Of a stretch of 39,090 bases of DNA, positions 1 to 8,892 are shown in pieces. The notes under the pieces were generated by a model that was given only the letters and a program-made list of their open reading frames with translations, was not told where the DNA came from and ran no database searches. Made by a program: the position numbers and the translations under genes. Within the stretch, counting starts at the first letter, position 1; each line of letters opens with the position of its first letter. Source of the stretch: Spirochaetales bacterium (lineage in GTDB: Bacteria; Spirochaetota; Spirochaetia; DAHUYW01); assembly GCA_027314665.1 (NCBI GenBank), contig DAHVAK010000099.1:1-39090 (forward strand), given 5' to 3'.

Positions 1-347
1 GCCTTGCGGGCGATGTTGCGAGGATCGCGGGTATAGTCCTGTCCGGTGATGGGATCCGCGATATTGCAGACCAGCACGAGGGTCTTGTGCACCGTGAAGG
101 GGTCGACGAAGGCGGTCTCCGCGACGGGCTTCACGAGCATGTCCGACTCGTTGATTGCCTGCCAGCCGCGAATGCTCGAGCCGTCGAAGCCGAGGCCCTC
201 GGCGAAGACATCCTCGCTCATCTCGGCAATGGGCACCGAAAAGTGCTGCCACAGTCCTGGAAAGTCCATGAAGCGAAAGTCTACAATCTCCACCTTCTCG
301 CGCTCGATGAAGGCCATCACATCCTTGGGGGTCTTCAGTGAACTCAT
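1..347 (-). CDS. glnA: Glutamine synthetase type I, N-terminal part (cut by window edge)
   Basis: Glutamine synthetase makes glutamine from glutamate, ammonia and ATP in the cytoplasm. Only the first 115 or so residues are in the window. The reading on the minus strand starts MSSLKTPKDVMAFIERE and includes GFDGSSIRGWQAINESDM, the typical N-terminal beta-grasp region of type I enzymes, followed by DPFTVHKTLVLVCNI. The ATG at 347 is preceded by a good ribosome-binding site (GAGGAGTGACGA). The rest of the gene, including the ATP and metal site, lies to the left of the window. It is transcribed divergently from pepT. The family is clear; whether it is the main ammonia-assimilating copy cannot be seen. 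Confidence 0.93.
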   Translation of the reverse strand, partial: MSSLKTPKDVMAFIEREKVEIVDFRFMDFPGLWQHFSVPIAEMSEDVFAEGLGFDGSSIRGWQAINESDMLVKPVAETAFVDPFTVHKTLVLVCNIADPITGQDYTRDPRNIARK

Positions 348-790
348 TCGTCACTCCTCACTTCGCAAAGATTTCTTTCTCAACCCGCCGGGGGCGGTTT
401 CTGTTGACCGAAGCGATTATACCGGCTGAGGGTCGGCGTTTCTACCTGTCAGCGGGGGCCCGGACGATGCCGGCCCTGCACGGGCTTGAGGGGCAAAGCG
501 CCGCCACGCCCGTGCCGCGGCACGCAGACCTACCTGGAATTAAATTACGCAAGGATCATGCCATCCGAGGACCTTCAGCGTATCTCCCGGAATGGACGAG
601 AGTTAGCGTGAGCTTCGGCTCGCCGCGCGGCGTCTCGGAGGCTCGGAGATCCACGGATGCGTAGGTTTGGCTGCAATATCCTACTCCACGGTAGCCCTGT
701 TGCAGCCTTTGTACATCGCGGTGAGGGTGGAAGCGAAAACCGCCGCCGAATCCCGACTCCTTTCAGGGAGGCGGGGGTGCACTCGCCTCT
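348..790. other. Intergenic region between glnA and pepT, no gene seen
   Basis: About 440 bases without a convincing gene. The ORFs reported here (338-664, 657-866 and the N-terminal extension of pepT) have no recognisable protein features and no good ribosome-binding sites. The part near 360-420 should hold the glnA leader. I saw no tRNA, riboswitch or repeat; GC-rich inverted stretches around 470-525 could fold but have no clear identity. Confidence 0.5.
416..421 (-). promoter_or_regulatory. Candidate -10 box for glnA
   Basis: On the minus strand there is a perfect TATAAT about 70 bases before the glnA start. No convincing -35 box sits 16-18 bases upstream, so the site may rely on an activator or be chance. 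A sigma54 site was looked for and not found at correct spacing. Confidence 0.4.
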
Positions 791-819
791 TTACTCCGGC
801 GAGGGCTCTCTACTATTAT
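791..819 (+). promoter_or_regulatory. Candidate promoter for leaderless pepT
   Basis: TTACTC (791-796), 17 bases, TATTAT (814-819), then only six bases to the ATG at 826. A transcript starting at the usual distance from this -10 box would begin at or next to the start codon. The -35 match is poor; the -10 match is 5 of 6. Confidence 0.4.
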
Positions 820-825
820 TCGCAG

Positions 826-2073
826 ATGAACAAGCTCGACCAGTCCTTCCAAGACCAGCTCCTTGAGCGCTTCATCCGCTACGCCCGGATCGAAACGACC
901 TCGGATCGACACGTCCGCGAGATCCCCTCAACCCCGAGCCAGTGGGATCTCCTGAAGCTGCTCGTCAAGGAGCTGATGGACCTGGGCCTCTCGGACGTCG
1001 AGCTGACCAAGAACGGCTACCTCATCGCGCGGATCCCGTCGAACAGCCGTCGGGGGGACCCTCCCCCCATCGGACTGATGGCGCACATCGACACGGCATC
1101 CGACGCCCCCGGCGACCAGGTGAATCCCCAGATCCATCGAAACTACGACGGTGGGATCATCGAGATAGGCGAGGGCTTCCGGCTCGATCCGGCGGAGACC
1201 CCTGAGCTCCGTCGCTACAGCGGGGGGACGATCGTCACGACCGACGGGAGGACCCTTCTCGGCGCCGATGACAAGGCGGGCGTCGCCGAGATCATGACCG
1301 CGGCGGCGTGGCTGCAGCGCCATCCGGAGTTGGAGCACGGCACCCTCGAGATCCTCTTCACCCCGGACGAAGAGACCGGGAAGGGACTCGACCTCTTTCC
1401 GGTCGACAAGCTCACCTCGCGCTGCTGCTACACGGTGGATGGGACCGTTGAGGGAACGGTCGAGGCGGAATGCTTCAACGCCTACCAGGTGAACGCCACC
1501 TTCACCGGGCGCGTGATCCATCTCGGATATGCCCGTGGGAAGCTGGTGAACGCCGTCAGCATGGCCGGGGCCTTCTTGAACATGCTGCCGCAGTCGGAGA
1601 GCCCAGAGGCCACCGACGGGCGCTACGGCTACTACTGCCCGGTGGAGGTGCGAGGAACCCTCGAGACCGCGACCGTCGACGTCTTTCTGCGCGACTTCGA
1701 CGAGCTCGAGATGAGGCGGCGCGTCGATACCCTCCACCACGTGGCCCGGGCCGTCGAGGCCATCTTTCCGGGAGGCAAGGTGGTCCTGACCGAGACCAAA
1801 CAGTACTCCAACATGTTCCAGCGCATCCAGCGCGAGCCGCTCGCAGTCGATCTGGCCTTGGAGGCGATCAAGAGGAGCGGCTGCGAGGCGCGCCTCGAGC
1901 TGATTCGGGGGGGAACCGACGGCTCGAAGCTCACGGAGATGGGCATTCCGACGCCCAATCTCTTCTCGGGGGCGCAGAACTATCACAGCCGCAGCGAATG
2001 GGTGGGGCTCTCCACGATGGTCAAGGCGACCGAGACCATCCTCAATCTGGCGGAGCTGTGGGGAAAGCAGTAG
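826..2073 (+). CDS. pepT: Peptidase T (tripeptide aminopeptidase, M20B)
   Basis: A cytoplasmic zinc aminopeptidase that removes the N-terminal residue from tripeptides, used in peptide recycling. The 415-residue product matches the usual length of about 410. The M20 metal motifs are in order: HIDTA near residue 87, GADDKAG near 146-152, the general-base pair in TPDEETG near 179-185, YTVDG further on, GGTDGS and the last histidine in NYHSRSEW. I chose the ATG at 826 (MNKLDQSFQ) because the ORF-track extension upstream is not protein-like and the family starts here. There is no clear Shine-Dalgarno; a -10 box ends six bases before the start. Its 3' end overlaps the convergent alr gene by 32 bases. 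Confidence 0.93.
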   Translation: MNKLDQSFQDQLLERFIRYARIETTSDRHVREIPSTPSQWDLLKLLVKELMDLGLSDVELTKNGYLIARIPSNSRRGDPPPIGLMAHIDTASDAPGDQVNPQIHRNYDGGIIEIGEGFRLDPAETPELRRYSGGTIVTTDGRTLLGADDKAGVAEIMTAAAWLQRHPELEHGTLEILFTPDEETGKGLDLFPVDKLTSRCCYTVDGTVEGTVEAECFNAYQVNATFTGRVIHLGYARGKLVNAVSMAGAFLNMLPQSESPEATDGRYGYYCPVEVRGTLETATVDVFLRDFDELEMRRRVDTLHHVARAVEAIFPGGKVVLTETKQYSNMFQRIQREPLAVDLALEAIKRSGCEARLELIRGGTDGSKLTEMGIPTPNLFSGAQNYHSRSEWVGLSTMVKATETILNLAELWGKQ

Positions 2074-3199
2074 GGCGCGGCTTCTCCTCGCGGTCGGTGT
2101 AGAGACGGGGCACCCGTTTGTTGATGTCGCAGGTGACCTCGTAGGGGATCGTGCCGATCAGGGTGGCGATGCGCTCGGCGTCGGGACCCTCCGGATCGGG
2201 CCCGAAAAGGGTCACCCGATCGTAGAGCTCCGCGGGGGAGTCGGACCCAAGGTCGACCATCAGCTGGTCCATGCAGATCCTTCCCACAATCGGATAGCGC
2301 CTCCCGCGGACGAGCACCTCGCCTCGGCCCGAAAGGAGGCGGCTATAGCCGTCGCCGTAGCCGATCGGGATCGTGGCGATCGTCGTCTCGCGCTCGGCGT
2401 GATAGGTCATGCCGTAGGAGATGGGGGTACCCTTCGGGACGCGCTTGAGAAAGACGATGCGCGACTCGAGCTCCATCACGGGGAGAAAGGAGAGGCTTCG
2501 CGGCTGCTCTTGGGAGGGATAGTAGCCGTAGAGGAGAATTCCGGGCCTGACCATGTCGAAGTGGGAGGCGGGATAGCCGAGGACCGCACCGGAGTTGGCT
2601 GCATGGATCAGACCGGGATCGATTCCCTGGACGCGAATCGCATCAACCACTGCGGCGAAGCGTCTGATCTGCGCGGTGGTGAAGGGATTGTCCGGAAGGT
2701 CGGCAACGGGGAAGTGGGTGCACACCCCGGCAAGGCGCAGCCAGCGAGAGGCCGAGGTCGCGGCGGCTAGCTCGAGTGCCTCCTGCGGGGTACAGCCGAT
2801 TCGCCCCATTCCGGTGTCGACCTTGAGGTGGACCTCGATGCGCCGGCCCTGTGCGGCGGCAGCCTCCTCGAGAACCTGCAGGAAGAGCCGGTCGGTGACG
2901 AGCGGCGTGAGCCCGTAGCGGATGACCTCGGGGACCTCTTCGGGAAGGGGGAGGCTCAGGAGGAGGATCGGGGCGTCGACACCCTCGGTCCGAATGTCGA
3001 TCCCCTCCTGGACCGTCGCGATCGCAAAGTATTCGACCCCTTCGGAGAGGGCTACCTGTACAACTCTATGTACACCGTGCCCGTAGGCATCGGCCTTGAC
3101 CGCCATGCAGATCCGCTTGTCAGGACCGATGTGGCGGCGGACGAGCCGAATGTTGTGGCGCAGGTTCTCCAGGTGAATGATCGCTTTGGTCGCCCGCAT
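2042..3199 (-). CDS. alr: Alanine racemase
   Basis: A PLP enzyme converting L-alanine to D-alanine for peptidoglycan. The 385-residue product shows the PLP-lysine motif AVKADAYGHG near the N-terminus, the TGMGRIG loop, the glycine-rich phosphate region, the catalytic tyrosine in SYGMTYHAE, IGYGDGYSR, and the C-terminal GRICMDQLMVDLG and TCDINKRVPRLY motifs. The start at 3199 (MRATKAIIHLENL) follows a strong site, GGGGGAAGAG; the longer ORF in the track (to 3319) is not family-like. The last 32 bases overlap the convergent pepT end, so the two genes have no terminator between them. Confidence 0.95.
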   Translation of the reverse strand: MRATKAIIHLENLRHNIRLVRRHIGPDKRICMAVKADAYGHGVHRVVQVALSEGVEYFAIATVQEGIDIRTEGVDAPILLLSLPLPEEVPEVIRYGLTPLVTDRLFLQVLEEAAAAQGRRIEVHLKVDTGMGRIGCTPQEALELAAATSASRWLRLAGVCTHFPVADLPDNPFTTAQIRRFAAVVDAIRVQGIDPGLIHAANSGAVLGYPASHFDMVRPGILLYGYYPSQEQPRSLSFLPVMELESRIVFLKRVPKGTPISYGMTYHAERETTIATIPIGYGDGYSRLLSGRGEVLVRGRRYPIVGRICMDQLMVDLGSDSPAELYDRVTLFGPDPEGPDAERIATLIGTIPYEVTCDINKRVPRLYTDREEKPRPTAFPTAPPD

Positions 3200-3331
3200 C
3201 TCTTCCCCCGATCTGAAGGGGATGCTACCGAAAAGCCGCGATTTCCTCAATATAGCAGCCTTTGCTGCGGCCATCCCGGGCCCCGCGCGACGGTGAGCCT
3301 GTGGACTTTTTCGATCCAATGCGCCCGATAC

Positions 3332-3359
3332 TTGATAACCGTTCTGAGTGTGATATCAT
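3332..3359 (+). promoter_or_regulatory. Sigma70-type promoter for the lipoprotein operon
   Basis: TTGATA (3332-3337), 16-base spacer, TATCAT (3354-3359), in a locally AT-rich stretch ahead of the lipoprotein gene at 3375. The implied leader is very short, with a G-run (GGGGGGG) as ribosome-binding site. Confidence 0.6.
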
Positions 3360-3374
3360 CATTGCGGGGGGGTT

Positions 3375-5255
3375 ATGCTCGGTCGGGCACTCATTGTTCC
3401 AACCATAATCGGAGCGGCGCTCTTCGTCTCATGCAGCGCCAACAGCCTGCTCTCGCCGCTCGGCGACCAGTCGACCAACCAGGTGACGGTCGGCACGATC
3501 TCGGCCGGGACGATGGTCGGCAGCGGGGACCAGATTCCTCTGGCGCTGAAGTACAACCAGAGCCAGGTGAGCCCCAAGGATCTGAAGGTCGAGCTGCTCG
3601 ATGCCCAGGGGAACGTCATTCAGACCGGGGATCTCAAGGGAATAGACTTCAGCGCTCCGCTTCCCCCGGTTCAGCTCCCCTCCCTGAGCTCGGGCACCTA
3701 CACCCTGCGGCTCACCCTCTACGACGCGAACAATCAGGTCATCACCCAGAAGAGCATCACCTTCTTCTATACCCAGGGGACCTATAGCCTCCAGGGGATC
3801 GCCTCCTATCCGCCGACCCTCGCCCCCGGAGGGGCTGGTCTCCTCTACGCGAGCCTTTCGGTTCCCAGCGGGGCAAATCCCTACCTGCGCTGGACCATGG
3901 GCAGCAAGGTGATCGCCGAGGGCTATCTGCAGGACGGCTACGACAAGGTCCAGTGGACCGCACCGGCGAGCTCCGGGGTGTACTCCGTTACGGTGGAGCT
4001 CTTTCCCTTTGGTCCGGCAGCGGGAGGCGATTTTACCTTCACCTCTCCCTACTCCATGCATGTCGAGATCTTCGTAACGAACGGGGCATCCTCGACCGCC
4101 AAGAATCAGCTCGGGCCCGCGAGCGACTACTACAGCCTCTTCCATTTCGGCGGCGATCTCACCGACTCGAGCCCGCGCGGTCAGAGGCTTCAGCTTGCTG
4201 CCGCGCCGATCGGCAGCCCCCAGCTCGGGGTCAACGGGAGCGTCTTCGGCTATCAGCTGAACGGCTCGGCTGGCTTTCGGATTCCGAACCTGATTCTTCC
4301 CCTTTCCGGCTCGACGCTGGCCCCCTTCTCGATCACGATGCGCTTGCGCCTGGACAGCTTCCAGTTCGGCCGCAACTTCCTAACGGCGACCGCCGACCAG
4401 GGCGGCTTCCAGCTCCAGCTCGCCACCAACGCGAAGGGACGGCTCGCGGCGACGGTTGATTCGGTGAGCGAGAGCGGCTCGGTCGAGATACCGACCGGGC
4501 AGCTGACCACGATCACCCTTTCGGTCATTCCGACCAGCCAAGGCCTGAGCCTCCTCTGGTTCACCGACGGGAACATGGTTCTCGCCGACAGCCTTGACAT
4601 ATCCCCTGCGGTCAACGCCCCGGCGAACGGTGAGACGATCATCGGCGGCACGAACGGATTCGTCGGCCTCATCGACGAGCTCGGAGTCTACTATCGCGAC
4701 GGTTCCGGTCAGGCGAGCGTCGATCCCGAGGTCTTTCGCCGGGCGATGAGCGAGGAGTACGGCAGCAGCCTCGTTTTCGCGGAAGGATTCGACGGGATGC
4801 GCCTTCCCGGCGACCTGAAATACGACTCCTCCACCACCGACGGCGACCTGCAGGCCGGAAGCCTCCTTCTCGGGGCGGGATCGTGGGTCTCGCTGCCGTC
4901 GTTCGGGGTCGGCGAGGACGAGCAGACGCTCGCGATCGCCTTCTCGCAGTTTCCGCCGGGGGCGACCGGCGAGGTCGTCTTCTCTGCCAACGGTCGCGAG
5001 CTCGCCAGCTTCGCGCTTGGAGCCGCCTTCGATGCGAGCCATCCCCTTCGCGTGAGGATCTCGAAGGGTGGGACCGGTCTTGAGATTTCCGAGGGAAACA
5101 TCGTCAAGAAGCTCGACGGCAACCCCGGCGATCTCACGGTGCAGGTTTCGAATACCGGAAAGGTCGATTTCGATCTGCGCAGCTTCTTGATCGTGAAGAG
5201 CGGCTCCCGACTCGGATCGGAGGTGGCGGGCGCGACAAAGGCTTCACACTCCTGA
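3375..5255 (+). CDS. Large lipoprotein with LamG/concanavalin-like domain
   Basis: I do not recognise a named family for this 626-residue protein. It begins with a short signal peptide ending LFVSC, so Cys20 is the likely lipidated residue and the protein sits on a membrane of the envelope. Residues about 60-240 read like two Ig-like/filamin-like beta repeats (SGTYTLRLTLYD, SSGVYSVTVELF). Residues about 250-440 resemble a LamG/concanavalin-A-like lectin fold (SITMRLRLDSFQFGRNFL, TIIGGTNGFVGLIDELGVYYR), and a second similar sheet-rich half follows. It heads a co-directional group with the two envelope genes at 5327 and 6594 and has its own promoter. A role in surface binding or scaffolding is inference only. 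Confidence 0.75.
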   Translation: MLGRALIVPTIIGAALFVSCSANSLLSPLGDQSTNQVTVGTISAGTMVGSGDQIPLALKYNQSQVSPKDLKVELLDAQGNVIQTGDLKGIDFSAPLPPVQLPSLSSGTYTLRLTLYDANNQVITQKSITFFYTQGTYSLQGIASYPPTLAPGGAGLLYASLSVPSGANPYLRWTMGSKVIAEGYLQDGYDKVQWTAPASSGVYSVTVELFPFGPAAGGDFTFTSPYSMHVEIFVTNGASSTAKNQLGPASDYYSLFHFGGDLTDSSPRGQRLQLAAAPIGSPQLGVNGSVFGYQLNGSAGFRIPNLILPLSGSTLAPFSITMRLRLDSFQFGRNFLTATADQGGFQLQLATNAKGRLAATVDSVSESGSVEIPTGQLTTITLSVIPTSQGLSLLWFTDGNMVLADSLDISPAVNAPANGETIIGGTNGFVGLIDELGVYYRDGSGQASVDPEVFRRAMSEEYGSSLVFAEGFDGMRLPGDLKYDSSTTDGDLQAGSLLLGAGSWVSLPSFGVGEDEQTLAIAFSQFPPGATGEVVFSANGRELASFALGAAFDASHPLRVRISKGGTGLEISEGNIVKKLDGNPGDLTVQVSNTGKVDFDLRSFLIVKSGSRLGSEVAGATKASHS

Positions 5256-5326
5256 AAGGGCAGAGAGGTCGTTGCACGCAGTTGCTCATCATGACCGCTG
5301 GGACGTGGGCCCGGCTCGGAGGAGTG

Positions 5327-6610
5327 ATGCGCAGGCTCTGGGTGCTCCCGCTGCTTTTCGTCTGTGCCGGCACGCTCTCCGCCGAGATCCCTTCTGCAAA
5401 GACCACGGTGGCCCTCTTCGGCATCTCGGACCTGCCTCTGCCGGCCCCCGAGCTCCAGACAGTCGACCTTCGCATCGCGGAGGTCTTCGCGAGCTCGAAT
5501 CGGGTGCTCCGCCTGCCCTATCGTCTCACTGCGGGCGACCTTTCCCCCTTCATACAGGCAATGAGCCGAGTCAAGTCTGCGGAGGCGACGATCGCGGGGG
5601 CCGTCGAGATCGGCGGCGAGGCCATACCGGCGGCGGAGCTGCGGCGCATCGCGGCCTCCTCCCTTGCGGTGATACCGGACGTCACGAGCTACCTCCGCGG
5701 CTTTTCGGAAGCGGGCGGCTACAACGCACGGCTGGAAACGAGCTTCACGATCGTCGATCTCTCCACGCTCGCGACCCTCGCGCACATCGCCGTGGAGGCC
5801 TTGGGCACGGGAGTGAGTCCGCAGCGGGCGCTCCGCGAGGCCGCCGACCAGATCCCCATCCAGCTCGCCCTCGAAGGCGGGCCCGGCATCGAATCGATTC
5901 CGGGACCCGTGAGCATCGAGGGAAGCACTGCCCTCATCCGCTTTGGTCGAAAGATGGGAGTTCACGTGGGCGAAAAGTTCGCGGTCCTTTCGACGCGTCT
6001 CTCTCCTTCGGGAGGGGCGGTTTCGCGGCAGACGGGGCTTCTCCTCGTGAGCAGCGTGCGCGAGGACTATTCCTACGCGCGCGTGCTCTATGCCGAGCCG
6101 ATCTTTGGCGTCGGAGATCGGCTGCGGGAGATCCCGCAGATCGGCTTCGAATCCACGGCCTACTTCCACGTCATAGCGAACGCCAACGCAGCGGCGGGGG
6201 CGATCGCGCCTCCTTTGGTCTACAGCGTAGGCACCTATGAGTCGGTAACCCGTGGTTTCTACAACTTTCGTCCGCTCATCGGGATTGAGTCTGCGATTGC
6301 GTCGGCGTTCTATGCCGCCGGAGGGGTGCCGCTCAGTCTCTACCTCGGCGCCGAGCTCAACTGGCGCTTCGGTCGCTTCGCGCTGCGCCCGGTTTTCGCG
6401 GGTGGGGTCGGGGGGATGATTCCCCTTCAGTCCGGGGCAAGCTTCACCCTGACGATGGCTGGCGGCTTCGGCCAGCTTTCCTTGAGCTACCTAATCGGCA
6501 ACAACCTTCGCTTGAGCATCGACGGCGGCTACGTGCAGTGGCTGCCGCTCGTGCCCAACGGGGGATTCGGCGGCTACTACGGAGGAATCGGAATTGGGAT
6601 GGATCTCTAA
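5327..6610 (+). CDS. Secreted CsgG/FlgT-like protein with possible C-terminal beta-barrel
   Basis: A 427-residue exported protein with a cleavable signal peptide (MRRLWVLPLLFVCAGTLSA). Residues about 20-200 look like the CsgG/LpoB-type domain shared by curli-secretion and flagellar FlgT proteins. VSIEGSTALIRFGRKMGVHVGEKFAVL resembles the FlgT C-terminal small barrel. The last 150 residues alternate polar and hydrophobic positions, are rich in Gly and aromatics, and end GGYYGGIGIGMDL, like an outer-membrane barrel. I chose the ATG at 5327 because GGAGGAGTG sits right before it; the TTG at 5282 adds a non-signal extension. Its end overlaps the next gene by 17 bases, indicating coupled translation. 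The family assignment is by motif resemblance, not alignment. Confidence 0.6.
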   Translation: MRRLWVLPLLFVCAGTLSAEIPSAKTTVALFGISDLPLPAPELQTVDLRIAEVFASSNRVLRLPYRLTAGDLSPFIQAMSRVKSAEATIAGAVEIGGEAIPAAELRRIAASSLAVIPDVTSYLRGFSEAGGYNARLETSFTIVDLSTLATLAHIAVEALGTGVSPQRALREAADQIPIQLALEGGPGIESIPGPVSIEGSTALIRFGRKMGVHVGEKFAVLSTRLSPSGGAVSRQTGLLLVSSVREDYSYARVLYAEPIFGVGDRLREIPQIGFESTAYFHVIANANAAAGAIAPPLVYSVGTYESVTRGFYNFRPLIGIESAIASAFYAAGGVPLSLYLGAELNWRFGRFALRPVFAGGVGGMIPLQSGASFTLTMAGGFGQLSLSYLIGNNLRLSIDGGYVQWLPLVPNGGFGGYYGGIGIGMDL

Positions 6611-8129
6611 CGCAACCGGGCGCTTCCGCCGAAACGGCGAAAGGTCTCCCGACGGGCGAGCGCAGGGCTCTCCTGCGGCGCGATTGCTATGGGCCGCTTT
6701 TCTGCTGCTCCCTCTGGCCGCTTGCGCCACCCCCGGCGCCCCCCAGGCCCCTCGCTGGGTTTCCGAACCCCCTTCCGCCACGCAGGAGTTCAGCTACTTC
6801 GTCGGGAGCGGCAGCGGCGCAGGCGGGCAGGAATCGCTCGCCCAGCGCGGCGCCGAGCGCTCGCTCGTTGCCGAGATCGCGCGCTTCGTCGGCGAGGGCC
6901 TGGGGGCAAAATCCACCCCGGCTCAGGCTGAAGAGCTCGCGCGGTACGAGCAGCGGCTCGGCGGGCAGGTCGGGCCGGAGCCGGGGACGCAGGCGCGCGA
7001 TCTTGAGGTGGTCGACCGCTTCGTCCGCAAAGAGGGCGCGAAGGTGACGGTATTCCTTCTCGGACGCTGTTCCACCGCGGCCCTCAAAGAGGAGCTCACT
7101 CGGCTCCGCTCCGGCGAGGGGCAGGAACAGGCGGCGGCGGCGCCCAGGGCTTCGGGGGCGGGGAGCGAGGTCGCGGCGAGCACTCCCTTCGAGGCTGCCA
7201 AGGCCTTCATCGCGGCGGCGGCCGCCGCCGGGGCGTCCGGGGGAGCGGGGGCCGGCCCTCAGATCGAACGGGATCTCGGCAGGGCGCGGGAGGCGATCGA
7301 GGGGATCAAGCTCGAGAAGCTCACGGGCGCTTTGAGCGGGCTCATCCGGCATCCGCTCCCGGAAGCCTTCAAGCTGCGCGTTATGACCTCCGGCGGCAGC
7401 CCCCTCCCGGAGGCGGCAATCCGCGCCTCCTACACGACCGCGCAGCCGGATGGAACCCTCGCGACGGCGGTCGAGCATCTGCGCAGCGACGAGTCGGGGA
7501 TGGTCCTCCTCGAGCTGCCGCCGCTCAGCTTCGTCGGACCGGGAACGGTCACGATGGCGCTCGATCTTCAGGGCGAGCTCGCCTCCCTCGGGAGCCTCGG
7601 CGCCGAGTACCGGCCGCTCGCGGCGCAGCTCGACCGGGCCGCTCAAGAGAAGAGCGTGGAGTTCAGCTACTCCGCTACCTCGCAATCGGCGGCAATCCGC
7701 ACCGGCGTTCTCATCGTCGATCTCGATGGGAGCGGCAATTTCATCTGGGGGGACGCGACTACCTCCGGAGTAGTGGAGGCCCTGGCCCCGCTCGGCTTCA
7801 GGCTCACCACGGTGCCGGGAAACCCCTCGGTTGCGGGAATCGACGATCCGGACCTTCTCATGATCGTCCGAAACAACTTCGGCGGGCAGTTTACCCGCGT
7901 CATCCTCGGGCAGGCCGTCATCTCCAGCTTCCGGCAGGAGGCTGGGGGAGGCTACCGCGTCGAGGTGTCCGGGAAGCTCAGGGTAGCCGATCTCGCGACG
8001 GGAAAGGTCCTCGCTACGGCAAGCAGGGTCGCCGCGGGGAAGGGAACGAACGCGATGGGGGCCGTCACTGCGGCTTTTCGGGATCTCGGCGCTCGGCTCG
8101 GGATCGAGATCGCGAACCTCCTTCCGTGA
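6594..8129 (+). CDS. LPP20/FlgP-like outer-membrane lipoprotein
   Basis: A 511-residue lipoprotein. The signal region contains LLWAAFLLLPLAAC, making Cys44 the likely lipid site. PRWVSEPPSATQEFSYFVGSGSG followed by an ERSLVAEIARFVG helix is the LPP20/FlgP pattern. The C-terminal part (AVISSFRQEAGGGYRVEVSGKLRVADLATGKVLA, then GKGTNAMGAVTAAFRDLGARLGIEI) resembles the same or the related FlgT-type domain. The TTG at 6594 is chosen because GGAGGAATCGGAA precedes it and it lies inside the previous gene. The alternative TTG at 6684 has no ribosome-binding site. An Ala/Gly-rich linker lies near 180-220. It probably works with the preceding FlgT-like protein at the outer membrane; a flagellar role is not shown, since no other flagellar gene is nearby. 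Confidence 0.6.
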   Translation: MGWISNATGRFRRNGERSPDGRAQGSPAARLLWAAFLLLPLAACATPGAPQAPRWVSEPPSATQEFSYFVGSGSGAGGQESLAQRGAERSLVAEIARFVGEGLGAKSTPAQAEELARYEQRLGGQVGPEPGTQARDLEVVDRFVRKEGAKVTVFLLGRCSTAALKEELTRLRSGEGQEQAAAAPRASGAGSEVAASTPFEAAKAFIAAAAAAGASGGAGAGPQIERDLGRAREAIEGIKLEKLTGALSGLIRHPLPEAFKLRVMTSGGSPLPEAAIRASYTTAQPDGTLATAVEHLRSDESGMVLLELPPLSFVGPGTVTMALDLQGELASLGSLGAEYRPLAAQLDRAAQEKSVEFSYSATSQSAAIRTGVLIVDLDGSGNFIWGDATTSGVVEALAPLGFRLTTVPGNPSVAGIDDPDLLMIVRNNFGGQFTRVILGQAVISSFRQEAGGGYRVEVSGKLRVADLATGKVLATASRVAAGKGTNAMGAVTAAFRDLGARLGIEIANLLP

Positions 8130-8892
8130 GCGCAAGGAGGGGCGCCGGATCATTCGAGATCAGCCCCGCGACGCCGCGCTCGAGCAGGCGCTCGGCGGTC
8201 TCCGGCTCGTCCACGGTCCACGTGATGACCGGGTAGCCGAGCACTCGCTGGTTGAGGAACATCCCCATCGGGGTGACCTTCCGAAAGTCCGGCTTCAGGA
8301 TCGGACAGCCGGAGATGAAGCGCCCCTCCCCGTGGCGGAGAAAGGGGAGAACCTCCCGGTCGCTGGAGTAGATGATGGCGGTCGGAATCTCGGGGGCGAG
8401 ACGCCGCGCGGCACGGATTGCGTAGGGGTTGAAGGAAGAGATGAGGCAGCGACGCGCGAGCCTCCTGCCGCGAATCAATCCCACCAGCTCCTGCGCGAGG
8501 CCGTCATCCTCCCGCAGGCGGCTTTTTATCTCGATGTCGTAGTAGACCGTGTCCGCGAGCGCGTCGAAGAGCTCGGAGAGCAGGGGCAGCCGCTCGCCGC
8601 GGAAGCGCTCGCCGAACCAGGCCCCGGCGTCGAGGGATTTCAGGGTAGCGATGTCGCACTCCTCGACAAGGAGATCCTCGCCGGTGATGCGCTTCAGGTT
8701 GAAATCGTGCACGACGACGAGCTCGCCTGAGCGGGCGCGGTGGACATCGAGCTCGACTCCGGGGATCGAGGCCGACCGGGCCGCGGCGAAGGCGGCGAGG
8801 GTGTTTTCGGGGGCGCGTTTGGCGTAGCCGCGGTGAGCGAAGAGCAGGGGCAGCTGCGCATCGAGGTGGGCCGAGAGCTGTTCGGGCCTCAC
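8065..8892 (-). CDS. Glycerophosphodiester phosphodiesterase
   Basis: Hydrolyses glycerophosphodiesters, such as deacylated phospholipid head groups, to glycerol-3-phosphate and an alcohol. The 275-residue product has the GDPD catalytic set: AHRGYAKRAPENTLAAF, VELDVHRARSGELVVVHD and YYDIEIKSR, and ends with ITWTVDEPETAERLLERGVAGLISNDP. There is no signal peptide, so it is the cytoplasmic (UgpQ-like) type. It starts with a GTG overlapping the stop of the upstream PspA-like gene by four bases (GTGA), so the two are translationally coupled. Its 3' end runs 65 bases into the convergent lipoprotein gene. Confidence 0.92.
   Translation of the reverse strand: MRPEQLSAHLDAQLPLLFAHRGYAKRAPENTLAAFAAARSASIPGVELDVHRARSGELVVVHDFNLKRITGEDLLVEECDIATLKSLDAGAWFGERFRGERLPLLSELFDALADTVYYDIEIKSRLREDDGLAQELVGLIRGRRLARRCLISSFNPYAIRAARRLAPEIPTAIIYSSDREVLPFLRHGEGRFISGCPILKPDFRKVTPMGMFLNQRVLGYPVITWTVDEPETAERLLERGVAGLISNDPAPLLALTEGGSRSRSRAERRDPEKPQ

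Noticed and set aside
496-512. Possible sigma54 promoter for glnA (TGGCGGCGCTTTGC on the minus strand)
   Set aside because: The GG and GC elements are one base too close together, and the match outside them is poor.
928-1986. 352-residue minus-strand ORF over pepT
   Set aside because: Shadow of pepT, typical of high-GC DNA; composition is Arg/His/Leu-rich with no family motifs.
4709-6169. 486-residue minus-strand ORF over the envelope genes
   Set aside because: Antisense shadow of two protein-like plus-strand genes with signal peptides and ribosome-binding sites.
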